The position numbers were made by a program, and so were the translations under genes. Positions 33,611-42,543 of a DNA stretch of 64,000 nucleotides are shown here, in pieces (the stretch's first letter is position 1; each line of letters opens with the position of its first letter). The notes beneath the pieces were generated by a model. That model searched no databases. It was not told the DNA's origin and worked only from the letters and a program-made list of their open reading frames with translations. The DNA lies in the NCBI GenBank assembly GCA_022508245.1, contig JAFLVO010000001.1, positions 248,001 to 312,000 of the forward strand, read 5' to 3'. The stretch is from Clostridiales bacterium (lineage in GTDB: Bacteria; Bacillota; Clostridia; Christensenellales; Borkfalkiaceae).

Positions 33611-34438
33611 ATGGCGTTTTTTAGTTTTACACAAACTGCAGAAACATTAATTGAACCGACGTACTGGCGCACAGCTTTAATTTACGGTGCGGTAGTTTTT
33701 TTAATTGTGTTTGTTTTTCAGGCAATTGCCCTCTATACTGTGGCTACGCGCAACGGTATAGCCAATAAATGGATGGCGTTTGTGCCCGTTTTAAGCACTT
33801 ATTATATAGGCGTTTGTGCCCGAAAGAATAAGCCGCTTGGGTTTGACAGTAAGGTTGTAGGTATAGTCATCGCAGTCTTGGAATTATTACTCTGCGCCGG
33901 CTTTATCTTGCACTATGTCGGTCATTATTTTGCCGAGCCTTATATACAGATAGTCTCGCAACAAGATTATTACGGTTTGCCTATTTATGAGGTATCTATT
34001 CCGAATATCGACCCTGAACTTGCCTGGGCAGGCTTCTGCTACCTAACCTTGGGCGACATTTTATATTGGATAAGTCTCTTATACAGCATAGTTGAAATAT
34101 TACTTATCTCTGCATTTTTCCAGACTTATGCACCGCGCAGATACTTTATTTTTACAATTGTAAGTATTTTCTTACCCGTCGCTCAAGGCATACTTTTCTT
34201 TGCCGTTCGCAACAACAAGGGAATGAACTACCGCGAATATTTAATGCGTGAACAGGAGAGGCAGTATAGAATATACCGACAGAACAGGCAAAATGACCCG
34301 TACGGTCAGAATTATTACGGTCATAATAACTACAATCAAAGCAATTACGGCTACAACGAACAGCCCCGCCCTGAAACCAAGAACGAGGATCCTTTCGAAG
34401 AGTTCGGCAAATCAGACGACGACCCGTTTAACCACTGA
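33611..34438 (+). CDS. Polytopic membrane protein with Asn/Gln/Tyr-rich tail
   Basis: 275 residues with four to five hydrophobic segments (about 22-45, 75-100, 135-165, 178-200), followed by a cytoplasmic tail (about 205-275) that is rich in Arg, Gln, Asn and Tyr, then acidic near the end (NEDPFEEFGKSDDDPF). The first loop, TRNGIANKWMAFVPVLSTYYIG, resembles small DUF-type membrane proteins of Clostridia, but no named family was recognised. AGAGGG precedes the ATG. The gene stands between repeat R2 and a terminator, so it is probably transcribed alone. Confidence 0.8.
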   Translation: MAFFSFTQTAETLIEPTYWRTALIYGAVVFLIVFVFQAIALYTVATRNGIANKWMAFVPVLSTYYIGVCARKNKPLGFDSKVVGIVIAVLELLLCAGFILHYVGHYFAEPYIQIVSQQDYYGLPIYEVSIPNIDPELAWAGFCYLTLGDILYWISLLYSIVEILLISAFFQTYAPRRYFIFTIVSIFLPVAQGILFFAVRNNKGMNYREYLMREQERQYRIYRQNRQNDPYGQNYYGHNNYNQSNYGYNEQPRPETKNEDPFEEFGKSDDDPFNH

Positions 34439-34453
34439 AAACATAGATAACTT

Positions 34454-34480
34454 GCGCGTCCTTTAAGGGCGCGTTTTTTT
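34454..34480 (+). terminator. Terminator upstream of mnmE
   Basis: A GC-rich stem GCGCGTCC-TTTA-AGGGCGCG with a run of seven T. Confidence 0.85.
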
Positions 34481-34481
34481 G

Positions 34482-34510
34482 TTGATTTCCTGTCGGTTTT
34501 GTGTTATAAT
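34482..34510 (+). promoter_or_regulatory. mnmE promoter
   Basis: TTGATT (34482-34487) and TATAAT (34505-34510), 17-bp spacer, 37 bp before the mnmE ATG. Confidence 0.8.
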
Positions 34511-34547
34511 TATCTTATAAAATAGCAGTAAAAGAAGAATTAATTTT

Positions 34548-35852
34548 ATGAGCGAACTTATAGCCGCCATAGCCACCGCAAACGGCACGGGCGGTGTTGC
34601 GATTATACGGATAAGCGGGGATAACGCGCTGAATTTGGCAGAGCGAATGTTTACATTTTGCCGTGTACCCAAGTCTGTTGTGCCCAATCATCTGTACCCG
34701 GGAAGGATAGAAGGCGACGGTTTTTGCGACTTCGGTTTTATGGTATATTTCAAGGCGCCGTACTCCTTTACGGGTGAGGATACGGTTGAGTTTCACTGTC
34801 ACGGCGGAGTAAGAATTTCGCAGGGGATTTTGAAAAGAATATACTCTATCGGTGCCCGTCCCGCCGAGCGGGGGGAGTTTACCCGCCGAGCCTTTTTAAA
34901 CGGTAAACTTACTCTTGCGGCAGCCGAGGGTATGGCGGATATGATTAATGCCGAAAGCCTTGCGCTCGTCCGTGCGGGCGGCATGATGTACTTCGGAAAG
35001 CTCAACGAAGACATAAAAAATTTGCAGGATAATTTAAAAAATATACTTGCCCGCGTGGCTGTTGAAATAGACTATCCCGAGGAGGACGAGGGCGGGATCG
35101 ACTTCGACAAAATTTGTGCCGATTTAAACAATTCGCACGGGGATATGTGCCGTTTACTGCAAAGCTACGGTTCGGGACGCAAGATAAAAAACGGCGTAAC
35201 AGTGGCAATTTGCGGCAAGCCGAACGCGGGTAAGAGCTCGCTTTTAAACGCGCTTTTGGGCTATGAAAAAGCAATCGTTTCCGACGAGGCGGGCACCACC
35301 CGCGACGCCGTCGAAGGTCATATTGAAATAGACGGAATACTCTTTAATCTCATCGATACCGCGGGCATACGCGACGGGGCAGGTACGGTTGAAAGTATGG
35401 GAATAGAGCGCGCGAAAAATGCACTGCGCACGGCAGATATTGTGCTTTCGATTGCGGACAATAGCGGCTTTGCCGAGCTGCCGCAAACAGACGGAAAGGT
35501 AATTAAGGTGTTTTCCAAGTGCGATATTCAGAGCCCTGAAAGGGAATACGACGCGGTCGTTTCTTCAAAGACTGGCGATGGACTTGAAAAGCTTAAAAAA
35601 CTGCTGGTAAAGTCAAGCGTCGGTGAATTTGCTGCCGACAAGGCTTATCTTATCGAACAGCGTCACTACGACGCACTTCAAAGGGCGGCGGCGGCGTTAT
35701 CTTCCGCAAAACAGAACATAGGCACGCTCACACTCGACCTTATAAGGGTGGATTTGCAGGAGGCATGGCAGGCGCTCGGCGAAATAACGGGTGAAACGGC
35801 TTCGGAAGAGATAGTCGGCACCATTTTCGAAAAATTTTGCGTCGGCAAATAA
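34548..35852 (+). CDS. mnmE: tRNA modification GTPase MnmE
   Basis: With MnmG it installs the (carboxymethyl)aminomethyl group at the wobble uridine of several tRNAs. A 434-residue protein with the N-terminal folate-binding domain (ATANGTGGVAIIRISG), the central helical domain, an inserted G domain with G1 GKPNAGKSSLLN (about residues 223-234), G3 DTAGIRD and G4 FSKCD, and the C-terminal catalytic CxGK as CVGK. The usual partners mnmG and rsmG are not adjacent. holA follows 17 bp downstream. Confidence 0.97.
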   Translation: MSELIAAIATANGTGGVAIIRISGDNALNLAERMFTFCRVPKSVVPNHLYPGRIEGDGFCDFGFMVYFKAPYSFTGEDTVEFHCHGGVRISQGILKRIYSIGARPAERGEFTRRAFLNGKLTLAAAEGMADMINAESLALVRAGGMMYFGKLNEDIKNLQDNLKNILARVAVEIDYPEEDEGGIDFDKICADLNNSHGDMCRLLQSYGSGRKIKNGVTVAICGKPNAGKSSLLNALLGYEKAIVSDEAGTTRDAVEGHIEIDGILFNLIDTAGIRDGAGTVESMGIERAKNALRTADIVLSIADNSGFAELPQTDGKVIKVFSKCDIQSPEREYDAVVSSKTGDGLEKLKKLLVKSSVGEFAADKAYLIEQRHYDALQRAAAALSSAKQNIGTLTLDLIRVDLQEAWQALGEITGETASEEIVGTIFEKFCVGK

Positions 35853-35869
35853 TTTAAAGCGAGAGGGTT

Positions 35870-36859
35870 ATGAAGTTTACCGAACTGAAAAACAGCATAC
35901 AGGGCGGCGCGGAGAGTATATATCTGTTCGAAGGCGACGACGCCTATTTCAGAATGAAAGGCGAGGAGAGCGTGAAAAGCGCCTTCCTTGAAATGCCAGA
36001 ACTCAACTATTCGGCGTTTGACGGCGAAACCTTAAAGGGGCAGGCGTACACTTCGCTTGTCGCTGCAATCAAAAATTACCCCTTTATGGCGGAAAAGCGG
36101 ATTGTCAAGGTAAGCGAATTTTATCCGTCCGAGAGCGATTTTGACACTTATTTTAATGAGCTTTTCGAAGATTTCCCCCCTACGAGCATACTTATCATTG
36201 TAAATTCGGGTGCAAAAAAGGGTGTGGATTTAAAGCGCAAAAAGACAGTAACATACGTGGACTGCAATAAGCCCGACCAGGAGGCGGTCACCAAGTGGAT
36301 ATATCTTACTTTGCGCCGCGCGGGAATTTCGGCTCCCGCATCCGTCTGCGAAAGCATAGGTCTTTATTGCCTTTGCAACATGGCAAGGGTTTCGGTAGAG
36401 GTTCAAAAGCTCATAGACTATAAGGGCAATGGGGAGCTCACGCAGGATGATGTAGACGCACTTGTTTACAAGGACGCCGAATACAGATTGTATGAGCTCA
36501 CTAACACCGTTCCGAGAAGAGATTTTACCAAATTTGCGAATATTTTAGATGAGCTGCTTAAAAAGGGCGGAGACGAAATATATATTTTAAACGGACTTTT
36601 CAACTATTTTAAAAATCTCCTGACGGTAAGCTCTTCGCAAAATAGCGACGCCGAGCTCGCAGTTCAGCTAAAAATGAAGGAATACGGCGTCAAAAAGAGC
36701 AGGGAGCAGGCGTATTCTATCGGGGAAGAAAAACTCAAATATTATGTAAAATATATATACGGTTGCATTTCGGACGTCAAGTGTGGAAGGGCTACCCCTG
36801 AAAATGCCCTACAAAAAGCACAAAATGCAATTTTTTTCGGTAATATATCAAATATTTAG
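35870..36859 (+). CDS. holA: DNA polymerase III delta subunit
   Basis: The clamp-loader subunit that opens the beta sliding clamp. The 329 residues match HolA in order: N-terminal YLFEGDDAYFR, a P-loop-less AAA+ fold with NYPFMAEKRIVKV and SILIIVNSG, and the C-terminal helical collar with YRLYELTNTVPRRDFTKF. It lies directly downstream of mnmE and is probably co-transcribed. Confidence 0.9.
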   Translation: MKFTELKNSIQGGAESIYLFEGDDAYFRMKGEESVKSAFLEMPELNYSAFDGETLKGQAYTSLVAAIKNYPFMAEKRIVKVSEFYPSESDFDTYFNELFEDFPPTSILIIVNSGAKKGVDLKRKKTVTYVDCNKPDQEAVTKWIYLTLRRAGISAPASVCESIGLYCLCNMARVSVEVQKLIDYKGNGELTQDDVDALVYKDAEYRLYELTNTVPRRDFTKFANILDELLKKGGDEIYILNGLFNYFKNLLTVSSSQNSDAELAVQLKMKEYGVKKSREQAYSIGEEKLKYYVKYIYGCISDVKCGRATPENALQKAQNAIFFGNISNI

Positions 36860-36930
36860 CTATTAAACGCTTTATTTTTTATAATTTTAATTATATAATA
36901 GTGATACTATAAACATACAAGGATAGTAAT

Positions 36931-37761
36931 ATGGCGGTTTTTAAAGATTTTGGGGACAGATTAGTATCGTTTTTTACAAAGAGTGAGGGAATACAAACAA
37001 CATATATCCCGTGCATTCTCGAGTTTTTGCTTTTAGCCGTACTTTTTTACTTCGTGTTCAAGGTTTTGACAACGAATAAGTGTACAAAGTTCATTGCGGC
37101 TGTAGCGGTTGTCGTTGTCGTATGCGGCTTTACTTTAAGCTTGACATCTCAGTTTGATTCTCAACTCATACTGTTAATAGTACTTATTATAGCGCTTTTA
37201 GTGTTTACAATGTTCCACACAGAGATAAAGCGTTCCATACTTGATGCGGGTGTCAAAAAGGGCAACGCCGAAAAGTTTAACGTAACGGGCGTCGAGCTTA
37301 TCATTGAGGAGGCGGTAAAGGCAATTCAGAACATGTCCAAAAAGGATATAGGTGCGCTTATCGTTCTCTCCAACGATAACCTGCCCGAGGGAATTATCGA
37401 AAGCGGCACGGTAGTAAACGCCGAAATCACTTCGCAGATGATAGAGGCGGTATTCTATCCCAAGGCGCCCCTTCACGACGGAGCTATGATAATAGAGGGC
37501 AACAAGATTTATGCGGCAGGCTGTTTCCTGCCTCTTACGCAGAGCGATAATCTTCCCAAAGAGATGGGCAGCCGTCACCGCGCGGCTCTCGGTGTTACTA
37601 CCGTTGCAAACGTTACGGCTATCGTCGTTTCGGAAGAGACGGGTATAATATCAATTGTCAGAAACGGTATGGTAGTTAAAAAATATGCCGATGCGGCAGA
37701 CCTTAAAAACGCATTATCAGATTATTATTGGTCGGATTTGACCGCGGAGAATAAAATATGA
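36931..37761 (+). CDS. cdaA: Diadenylate cyclase CdaA
   Basis: Makes the second messenger c-di-AMP from two ATP, controlling potassium and osmolyte transport and cell-wall balance. A 276-residue membrane protein with about three N-terminal membrane segments (within 20-100) and a DAC catalytic domain. The domain's DGA motif is in LHDGAMIIEG (about 181-190) and its RHR motif in GSRHRAALG (about 213-221). AAGGA precedes the ATG. In most Bacillota cdaA is followed by cdaR and glmM. Here only a 35-codon frame overlapping the stop (ATGA) follows. Confidence 0.96.
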   Translation: MAVFKDFGDRLVSFFTKSEGIQTTYIPCILEFLLLAVLFYFVFKVLTTNKCTKFIAAVAVVVVVCGFTLSLTSQFDSQLILLIVLIIALLVFTMFHTEIKRSILDAGVKKGNAEKFNVTGVELIIEEAVKAIQNMSKKDIGALIVLSNDNLPEGIIESGTVVNAEITSQMIEAVFYPKAPLHDGAMIIEGNKIYAAGCFLPLTQSDNLPKEMGSRHRAALGVTTVANVTAIVVSEETGIISIVRNGMVVKKYADAADLKNALSDYYWSDLTAENKI

Positions 37762-37865
37762 AAAAGTTCGGTAAATTTCTTGCAGATCTCTTCACTAAAA
37801 ATATCCCCATAAAATTGCTCGCCATTGCGCTTGCAGTGGTGACTGTAATATTAATAAATATTTGA
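37758..37865 (+). CDS. CdaR-like micro-protein consisting of the membrane anchor only
   Basis: A 35-codon frame whose ATG overlaps the cdaA stop. It encodes a basic N terminus (MKKFGKFLADLFTKN) followed by one membrane helix (IPIKLLAIALAVVTVILIN) and then a stop. This matches the start of CdaR/YbbR proteins, in which such a helix precedes several extracytoplasmic YbbR domains; these domains are absent and an unrelated gene begins 7 bp later. Position and overlap suggest it is translated with cdaA. It may be a remnant or a working micro-protein. Confidence 0.65.
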   Translation: MKKFGKFLADLFTKNIPIKLLAIALAVVTVILINI

Positions 37866-37872
37866 GGTTCTT

Positions 37873-39051
37873 ATGAAAACTTTACATCTTCCCGAAATTC
37901 TGTTGCCCGCAGACGGCACAGACATGACCAAATGGGCGGTTAACGCCTGCGACCAGTTTACCTCCGATTACGCATATTGGCAGGAGGTAGAAAAATTCGT
38001 TGAGGGGTATCCGAGTACCTTTAATCTCATATTCCCCGAAATCTATCTCAAGGACAATCCTGAGGCACGAATTAAAAAAATCAACTCCAAGATGAAAGAG
38101 TATCTTGACGGCGGCGTTTTCAAGAGCGTGACCGGCGGTTTTATACTTGTAGAACGCACTACCGAGTCCGGAACGCGCACAGGCATCGTGCTTGCGGTTG
38201 ATTTGGAGGACTACTCGTTCTTAAAAGATGATAAAGCAGTTATACGCTCTACCGAGGCAACCGTGCCCGAGCGTATCCCTCCTAGAGTTGAAATAAGAAA
38301 GGACGCATTCGTAGAGCTTCCGCACGCAATGCTCTTATATAACGACGAAAAGGACGTTGTTTTAAAGAGTGTCAAGCGCGGCAAAGTCCTGTACGACTTC
38401 GATTTACAGATGAACGGCGGACACATCAAGGGCACTTATATAGATAACTCTAAAGAGGTTGCCGAAAATCTGCTTTCATTAAAAGACGAAAGCGGTATGC
38501 TCTTTGCAGTCGGCGACGGAAACCACTCCCTTGCAACGGCAAAAACATGTTGGGACAATCTCAAAACAAGTCTTTCAAGCAAAGAGAGGGAAACTCATCC
38601 CGCAAGATTTGCTCTCTGCGAAATTGTCAACATCTTCGACCCTGCACTCAATTTCGAGCCTATCCACAGACTTATAAAGTGCAAGGATGTGCAAAAGTTT
38701 ATAGACGGATATAAAACTTTTGGCAGCAACAAGGCATATATTGTAGTGGACGGGAAAAAGCGCGAAATACCTTTTTCCGACAAAATCCCCGAGGGAATAC
38801 GCGCCCTTGACGAATGTATTTCAAAATTTATAAAAGAAAACGGCGGCGAAGTGGACTATATCCACGGCGAGGCAGAGCTTACCAATTTCACGCAGGATAA
38901 GGGCAATGTGGGAATACTTCTTCCCGCAATTGCAAAGAACGACTTTTTCAATCTCATAATATCGGGCGGAAATCTGCCCAGAAAGACCTTCTCCATGGGC
39001 GAGGGCAACGAAAAAAGGTATTATATCGAGGCCAAAAAGATCCGTATTTAA
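37873..39051 (+). CDS. DUF1015 family protein
   Basis: 392 residues with the DUF1015 pattern: an N-terminal LPEILLPADGTDMTKWAVNACDQ, a central AVGDGNHSLATAKTCWD (about 213-230) and the C-terminal segment ending ILLPAIAKNDFFNLIISGG. Family members occur widely in Clostridia and often next to serine or phosphoserine metabolism genes; a biochemical role is not established. Here the neighbours are cdaA upstream and aspartokinase downstream (25 bp). It is an apparently complete soluble protein. Confidence 0.85.
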   Translation: MKTLHLPEILLPADGTDMTKWAVNACDQFTSDYAYWQEVEKFVEGYPSTFNLIFPEIYLKDNPEARIKKINSKMKEYLDGGVFKSVTGGFILVERTTESGTRTGIVLAVDLEDYSFLKDDKAVIRSTEATVPERIPPRVEIRKDAFVELPHAMLLYNDEKDVVLKSVKRGKVLYDFDLQMNGGHIKGTYIDNSKEVAENLLSLKDESGMLFAVGDGNHSLATAKTCWDNLKTSLSSKERETHPARFALCEIVNIFDPALNFEPIHRLIKCKDVQKFIDGYKTFGSNKAYIVVDGKKREIPFSDKIPEGIRALDECISKFIKENGGEVDYIHGEAELTNFTQDKGNVGILLPAIAKNDFFNLIISGGNLPRKTFSMGEGNEKRYYIEAKKIRI

Positions 39052-39076
39052 TGCCTTTTAAAATCTGCGGGTAAAT

Positions 39077-40390
39077 ATGGCAATAAAAGTTTGTAAATTC
39101 GGCGGAACTTCCTTGGCGGCAGGCAATGTCATAAGAAGCGTCAAAAGCATAATCGAAAGTGACAAAGAACGCAGGTTCATAGTCGTATCTGCACCAGGAA
39201 AGAGATATTCGGGCGACACAAAAGTAACCGATATGCTTTATGCCTGTCAATCGGCAAGGGATAGGGAGGAACTTAAAAAACTATTCGCGCCCGTCCGCAA
39301 CCGATTTACAAACATAATTAAAGAGCTCGACTTAAGCTTTCAAATAGAAGCGCTTTTAGACGAGGCAGAACAGCAGATTTTTTTAAAAAAGCAAGAAGAT
39401 TTCACAGCATCCCGCGGTGAATATATCTGCGGGATGATTATGGCTGAAGTCCTCGGCGCGAAATTTATTGATGCAAAAGACGTAATTTTTTTTAAAGCTG
39501 ACGGCACGCTCAACGATGAAAAGACCTACAAATGCGTTGAGGCGGCGCTTTCGGGCGTGTCCCGAGCGGTAATTTCAGGCTTTTACGGCACGGACGCGGA
39601 CGGAAACATAAAGACCTTTTCGCGCGGCGGCTCGGATATTTCGGGCGCAATCGTTGCCCGTGCGGTCAACGCGTCTGTCTATGAAAATTGGACGGACGTC
39701 TCGGGCTTTCTCGCCTGCGACCCCCGCATTGTAGACAGTCCCAAGCGCGTAAAGCAAATATCCTATAAAGAGTTTCGCGAGTTAAGCTATATGGGCGCGG
39801 ACTTGCTGCACTGCGAGTCTGTATTTCCCGTATGTAAAGCCAATATTCCCATTTTAATAAAAAACACCTTTCGCCCGCAGGACGAGGGAACTGCTATTCT
39901 TCCCACCTCGCGCTATATTCAAAGCGGAACCACGGTAACGGGAATAGCGGGAAAAAAGAATTTTACAATTATATTTATTGAAAAGGCAAATATGAACTCC
40001 GAAGCGGGGTTTATGTGCAAAGTCTTACAAGTTCTATCCGACGAAAACGTGTTAATAGAACATATTCCATCCGGCATAGACACAATGTCACTCGTAATTG
40101 AAAGCAATCAGCTTGACGGCAAGTTAGAGCGTGTAATCGAAGGCATAAAAAAAGCGGTTTTACCCGATACAGTGCGCGTAAGCAAGGACATTGCGCTGAT
40201 TGCAACGGTCGGCTACGGCATGTCGTCGTCAATAGGAACGAGCGCACGACTGTTCAAAGCCATAGCCGTTGCGAATATTAATATAAGAATAATAGAACAA
40301 GGTTCGAGTGAAATCAACATCATAGTAGGCGTAAGGAACGAGGACTACGAGAATTGTATCCGAGCAATTTACGGCGAATTTTTTAACTGA
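39077..40390 (+). CDS. lysC: Aspartokinase
   Basis: Phosphorylates aspartate in the first step towards lysine, threonine, methionine and diaminopimelate. A 437-residue protein. The kinase domain starts KFGGTSLAAGNVIRSV (residues 6-21) and includes SRGGSDISGAIVARAV (about 176-191) and the YENWTDVSGF active-site region. Two C-terminal ACT domains (about 300-437) imply feedback control by amino acids. The arrangement resembles the monofunctional LysC group III enzymes. It stands alone, followed by a GC-rich hairpin. Confidence 0.95.
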   Translation: MAIKVCKFGGTSLAAGNVIRSVKSIIESDKERRFIVVSAPGKRYSGDTKVTDMLYACQSARDREELKKLFAPVRNRFTNIIKELDLSFQIEALLDEAEQQIFLKKQEDFTASRGEYICGMIMAEVLGAKFIDAKDVIFFKADGTLNDEKTYKCVEAALSGVSRAVISGFYGTDADGNIKTFSRGGSDISGAIVARAVNASVYENWTDVSGFLACDPRIVDSPKRVKQISYKEFRELSYMGADLLHCESVFPVCKANIPILIKNTFRPQDEGTAILPTSRYIQSGTTVTGIAGKKNFTIIFIEKANMNSEAGFMCKVLQVLSDENVLIEHIPSGIDTMSLVIESNQLDGKLERVIEGIKKAVLPDTVRVSKDIALIATVGYGMSSSIGTSARLFKAIAVANINIRIIEQGSSEINIIVGVRNEDYENCIRAIYGEFFN

Positions 40391-40401
40391 TATATTATTT
40401 A

Positions 40402-40433
40402 TTCGCCCGCCCGTAATTTATGGGGCGGGCGAA
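40402..40433 (+). terminator. GC-rich hairpin after lysC
   Basis: The stem TTCGCCCGCCC / GGGCGGGCGAA with a 9-10-nt loop. The T-tract is poor, so termination may be partial. Confidence 0.55.
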
Positions 40434-40460
40434 TATAAAATTTAAACTACGGCGGTTTGT

Positions 40461-41420
40461 ATGTCGCAAAAGAAGAAACTGTCAAAGAGGTTGTTGGCAA
40501 TAATAATACCGATAGCCGTTGCGGCGGTGATACTGTCGGCAATTTTGATAACAAATATATTTATTCCGGTAAAGTACTTGTCGGCTTATATAAATTTAAG
40601 TACGGACAAGCTCCGAGATGGCGAAATGCGCGTAAGCTTTATTGACGTGGGAAACGGGGACTGTACACTTATAGAGTTCCCCGACGGTAAGGTTGCCCTC
40701 ATTGACGGCGGCAGCGGCTCGTACAACAACCAATTAAAGATTTTCAAAAAATTAAACTCTTCGAAAATCAATAAAATAGACTACCTTTTCTGCACCTCGT
40801 CGGCGGCAAAGCGTTGCGGCGGACTTGCCGAGATTGTCAAATATAAAGAGGTAGGCAAAATTTACGCTCCGATATATAAAAATACAGGAGCAACAGACGA
40901 ATACCGCAATTTTGTCAAGCAAGTCAGAAATAAGAATAAAGAAATCAACGAGTGTACCTACGGTGCAGGCTGTTACAGCGAGGAGTGCGGCTACTGCGTT
41001 TGGGTGCTGTATCCCGCAAAGAGCGTATCGGGCAGCGAGGACAATTTGCGCGCCCCGGCAATTTGGATAAGCTACGGCGGAACAAGCGTTCTTTTGTTGG
41101 GCGATTTAAGCTCAACTGAAATGTCCGGTTTTTTGGAATCATACACGGTAAGTGGCTTTGAAATTGGCGGGCACAGCATCATTTTGGAGGACTGCAACGT
41201 TATAAAAGTGCCGGGCGGCATAGAGGCGGGCGGTGCGCTTATCGCGCTTTGCGATTTAACAAAGCCGGAAACGGCAATACTTTCAACGGACGACGCAACG
41301 TTTTCCCTTATCGCAGATATCGGGCATTTTGCGAACGGTAACATCTACAGAACGGGTGTAAACGGAACCGTCACTTTGAGTATATCGGACGGCAAATACG
41401 CAGTTAAAAAGGAGAGATGA
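40461..41420 (+). CDS. Membrane-anchored MBL-fold protein lacking metal ligands (ComEC C-domain-like)
   Basis: 319 residues: an N-terminal membrane anchor (about 12-34) and a metallo-beta-lactamase fold most like the extracellular domain of ComEC and related hydrolases (FIDVGNGDCTLIEFPDGKVALIDGGSG, about 60-85). The metal motif that usually reads THPDADHIGG is TSSAAKRCGG (about 113-122), and the HHGS motif is PGGI, so the metal ligands there are replaced. LLLGDLSS keeps its aspartate. It is therefore probably not a hydrolase but a binding or structural protein. Its stop overlaps an ATG of aroC. Real gene, function unknown. Confidence 0.85.
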   Translation: MSQKKKLSKRLLAIIIPIAVAAVILSAILITNIFIPVKYLSAYINLSTDKLRDGEMRVSFIDVGNGDCTLIEFPDGKVALIDGGSGSYNNQLKIFKKLNSSKINKIDYLFCTSSAAKRCGGLAEIVKYKEVGKIYAPIYKNTGATDEYRNFVKQVRNKNKEINECTYGAGCYSEECGYCVWVLYPAKSVSGSEDNLRAPAIWISYGGTSVLLLGDLSSTEMSGFLESYTVSGFEIGGHSIILEDCNVIKVPGGIEAGGALIALCDLTKPETAILSTDDATFSLIADIGHFANGNIYRTGVNGTVTLSISDGKYAVKKER

Positions 41421-42541
41421 TGAAACTTATCACGGCAGGCGAATCGCACGGAAAAGCATTGACTGCGATAATAGAGGGACTGCCCTCTCATTTAAAAATA
41501 GACATAGAAGAAATCAACCACTACCTAGCGTTGAGGCAGTCGGGCTACGGCAGAGGCGCAAGACAGAAAATCGAGAGTGACAGGGTTGAAATTTTGAGCG
41601 GTGTAAGGGGTGGACAAACACTCGGCAGCCCCGTTGCCCTCTGCATTAAAAACAAGGACTACGAAAATTGGCAGGAAGTTATGTCACCCGAAGAGTGTGA
41701 TTTTACAAAGCGTACTCTTACAAACGTGCGCCCCGGTCACGCTGACCTCACGGGTATGATTAAGTATAATCAGACGGATGCAAGAAACATATTAGAGCGC
41801 GCAAGTGCAAGGGAGACGGCAATAAGAGTTGCGGCAGGCAGCGTGGCAAGGCAGTATTTAAGGGCGCTCGGCGTCGAAATTTCGGGCTACGTGAAGGGGG
41901 TGTGCGGAGTAATTGACCCCAATATATACCCGTTTGAACGCCTTTTAGAGGCAAAATCGGAGCCTCTTTTTATGCTTGACAAAGATATTCAAAGTAAAGC
42001 AATTTCCCTATTGGACGAGCTCAAAAAAGAGGGCGACACGGCGGGTGGAATTATAGAAATCAGGGTCAAAGGACTTAAGAGCGGATTCGGTAGCTGTATG
42101 CAGTATTCCACCAAGCTCGACGCCGTTTTGTGCGGCGCGCTTATGAGTATTCAGGCAATCAAGGGCGTAGAAGTCGGCTTGGGCTTTGAAGTTGCAAATT
42201 TAAGGGGCAGCAAGGTTCAGGACGAGATTTTCTACGACGGCAAATTCTACCGCAACACTAATAATGCGGGCGGAATAGAGGGCGGCATGTCCAACGGCGA
42301 AGAAATCGTGCTTCGCGCCGCCATGAAACCCATACCTACCTTAATGAAAGGACTGTGCACCGTTGACTATAACACCAAAGAGGCAGTCAAGGCGGCAAGC
42401 GAAAGAAGCGACGTTGCGGCAATCTGTGCCGCAGAAATAATTGCAGAAAGCGTCGTCTGCTTCGCCCTTGCCGACGTCATTTCGCAAAGGCTCGGCGGCG
42501 ACTATATGCAAGAAGTCTGCGACAGATATTCAAAGCTTTAA
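41420..42541 (+). CDS. aroC: Chorismate synthase
   Basis: The last step to chorismate, removing phosphate from 5-enolpyruvylshikimate 3-phosphate with reduced FMN. The 373 residues include GESHGKALTAIIEG at the N terminus, RPGHADLTGMIKYNQ (about 104-118), and the FMN-binding RASARETAIRVAAGSVA and GGIEGGMSNGEE. The second of two adjacent ATG codons is chosen because it stands 5 bases from the AAGGAG box. First gene of a shikimate cluster aroC-aroB-aroE-aroQ-aroK; aroA and the DAHP synthase gene are not in the window. Confidence 0.97.
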   Translation: MKLITAGESHGKALTAIIEGLPSHLKIDIEEINHYLALRQSGYGRGARQKIESDRVEILSGVRGGQTLGSPVALCIKNKDYENWQEVMSPEECDFTKRTLTNVRPGHADLTGMIKYNQTDARNILERASARETAIRVAAGSVARQYLRALGVEISGYVKGVCGVIDPNIYPFERLLEAKSEPLFMLDKDIQSKAISLLDELKKEGDTAGGIIEIRVKGLKSGFGSCMQYSTKLDAVLCGALMSIQAIKGVEVGLGFEVANLRGSKVQDEIFYDGKFYRNTNNAGGIEGGMSNGEEIVLRAAMKPIPTLMKGLCTVDYNTKEAVKAASERSDVAAICAAEIIAESVVCFALADVISQRLGGDYMQEVCDRYSKL

Positions 42542-42543
42542 TT

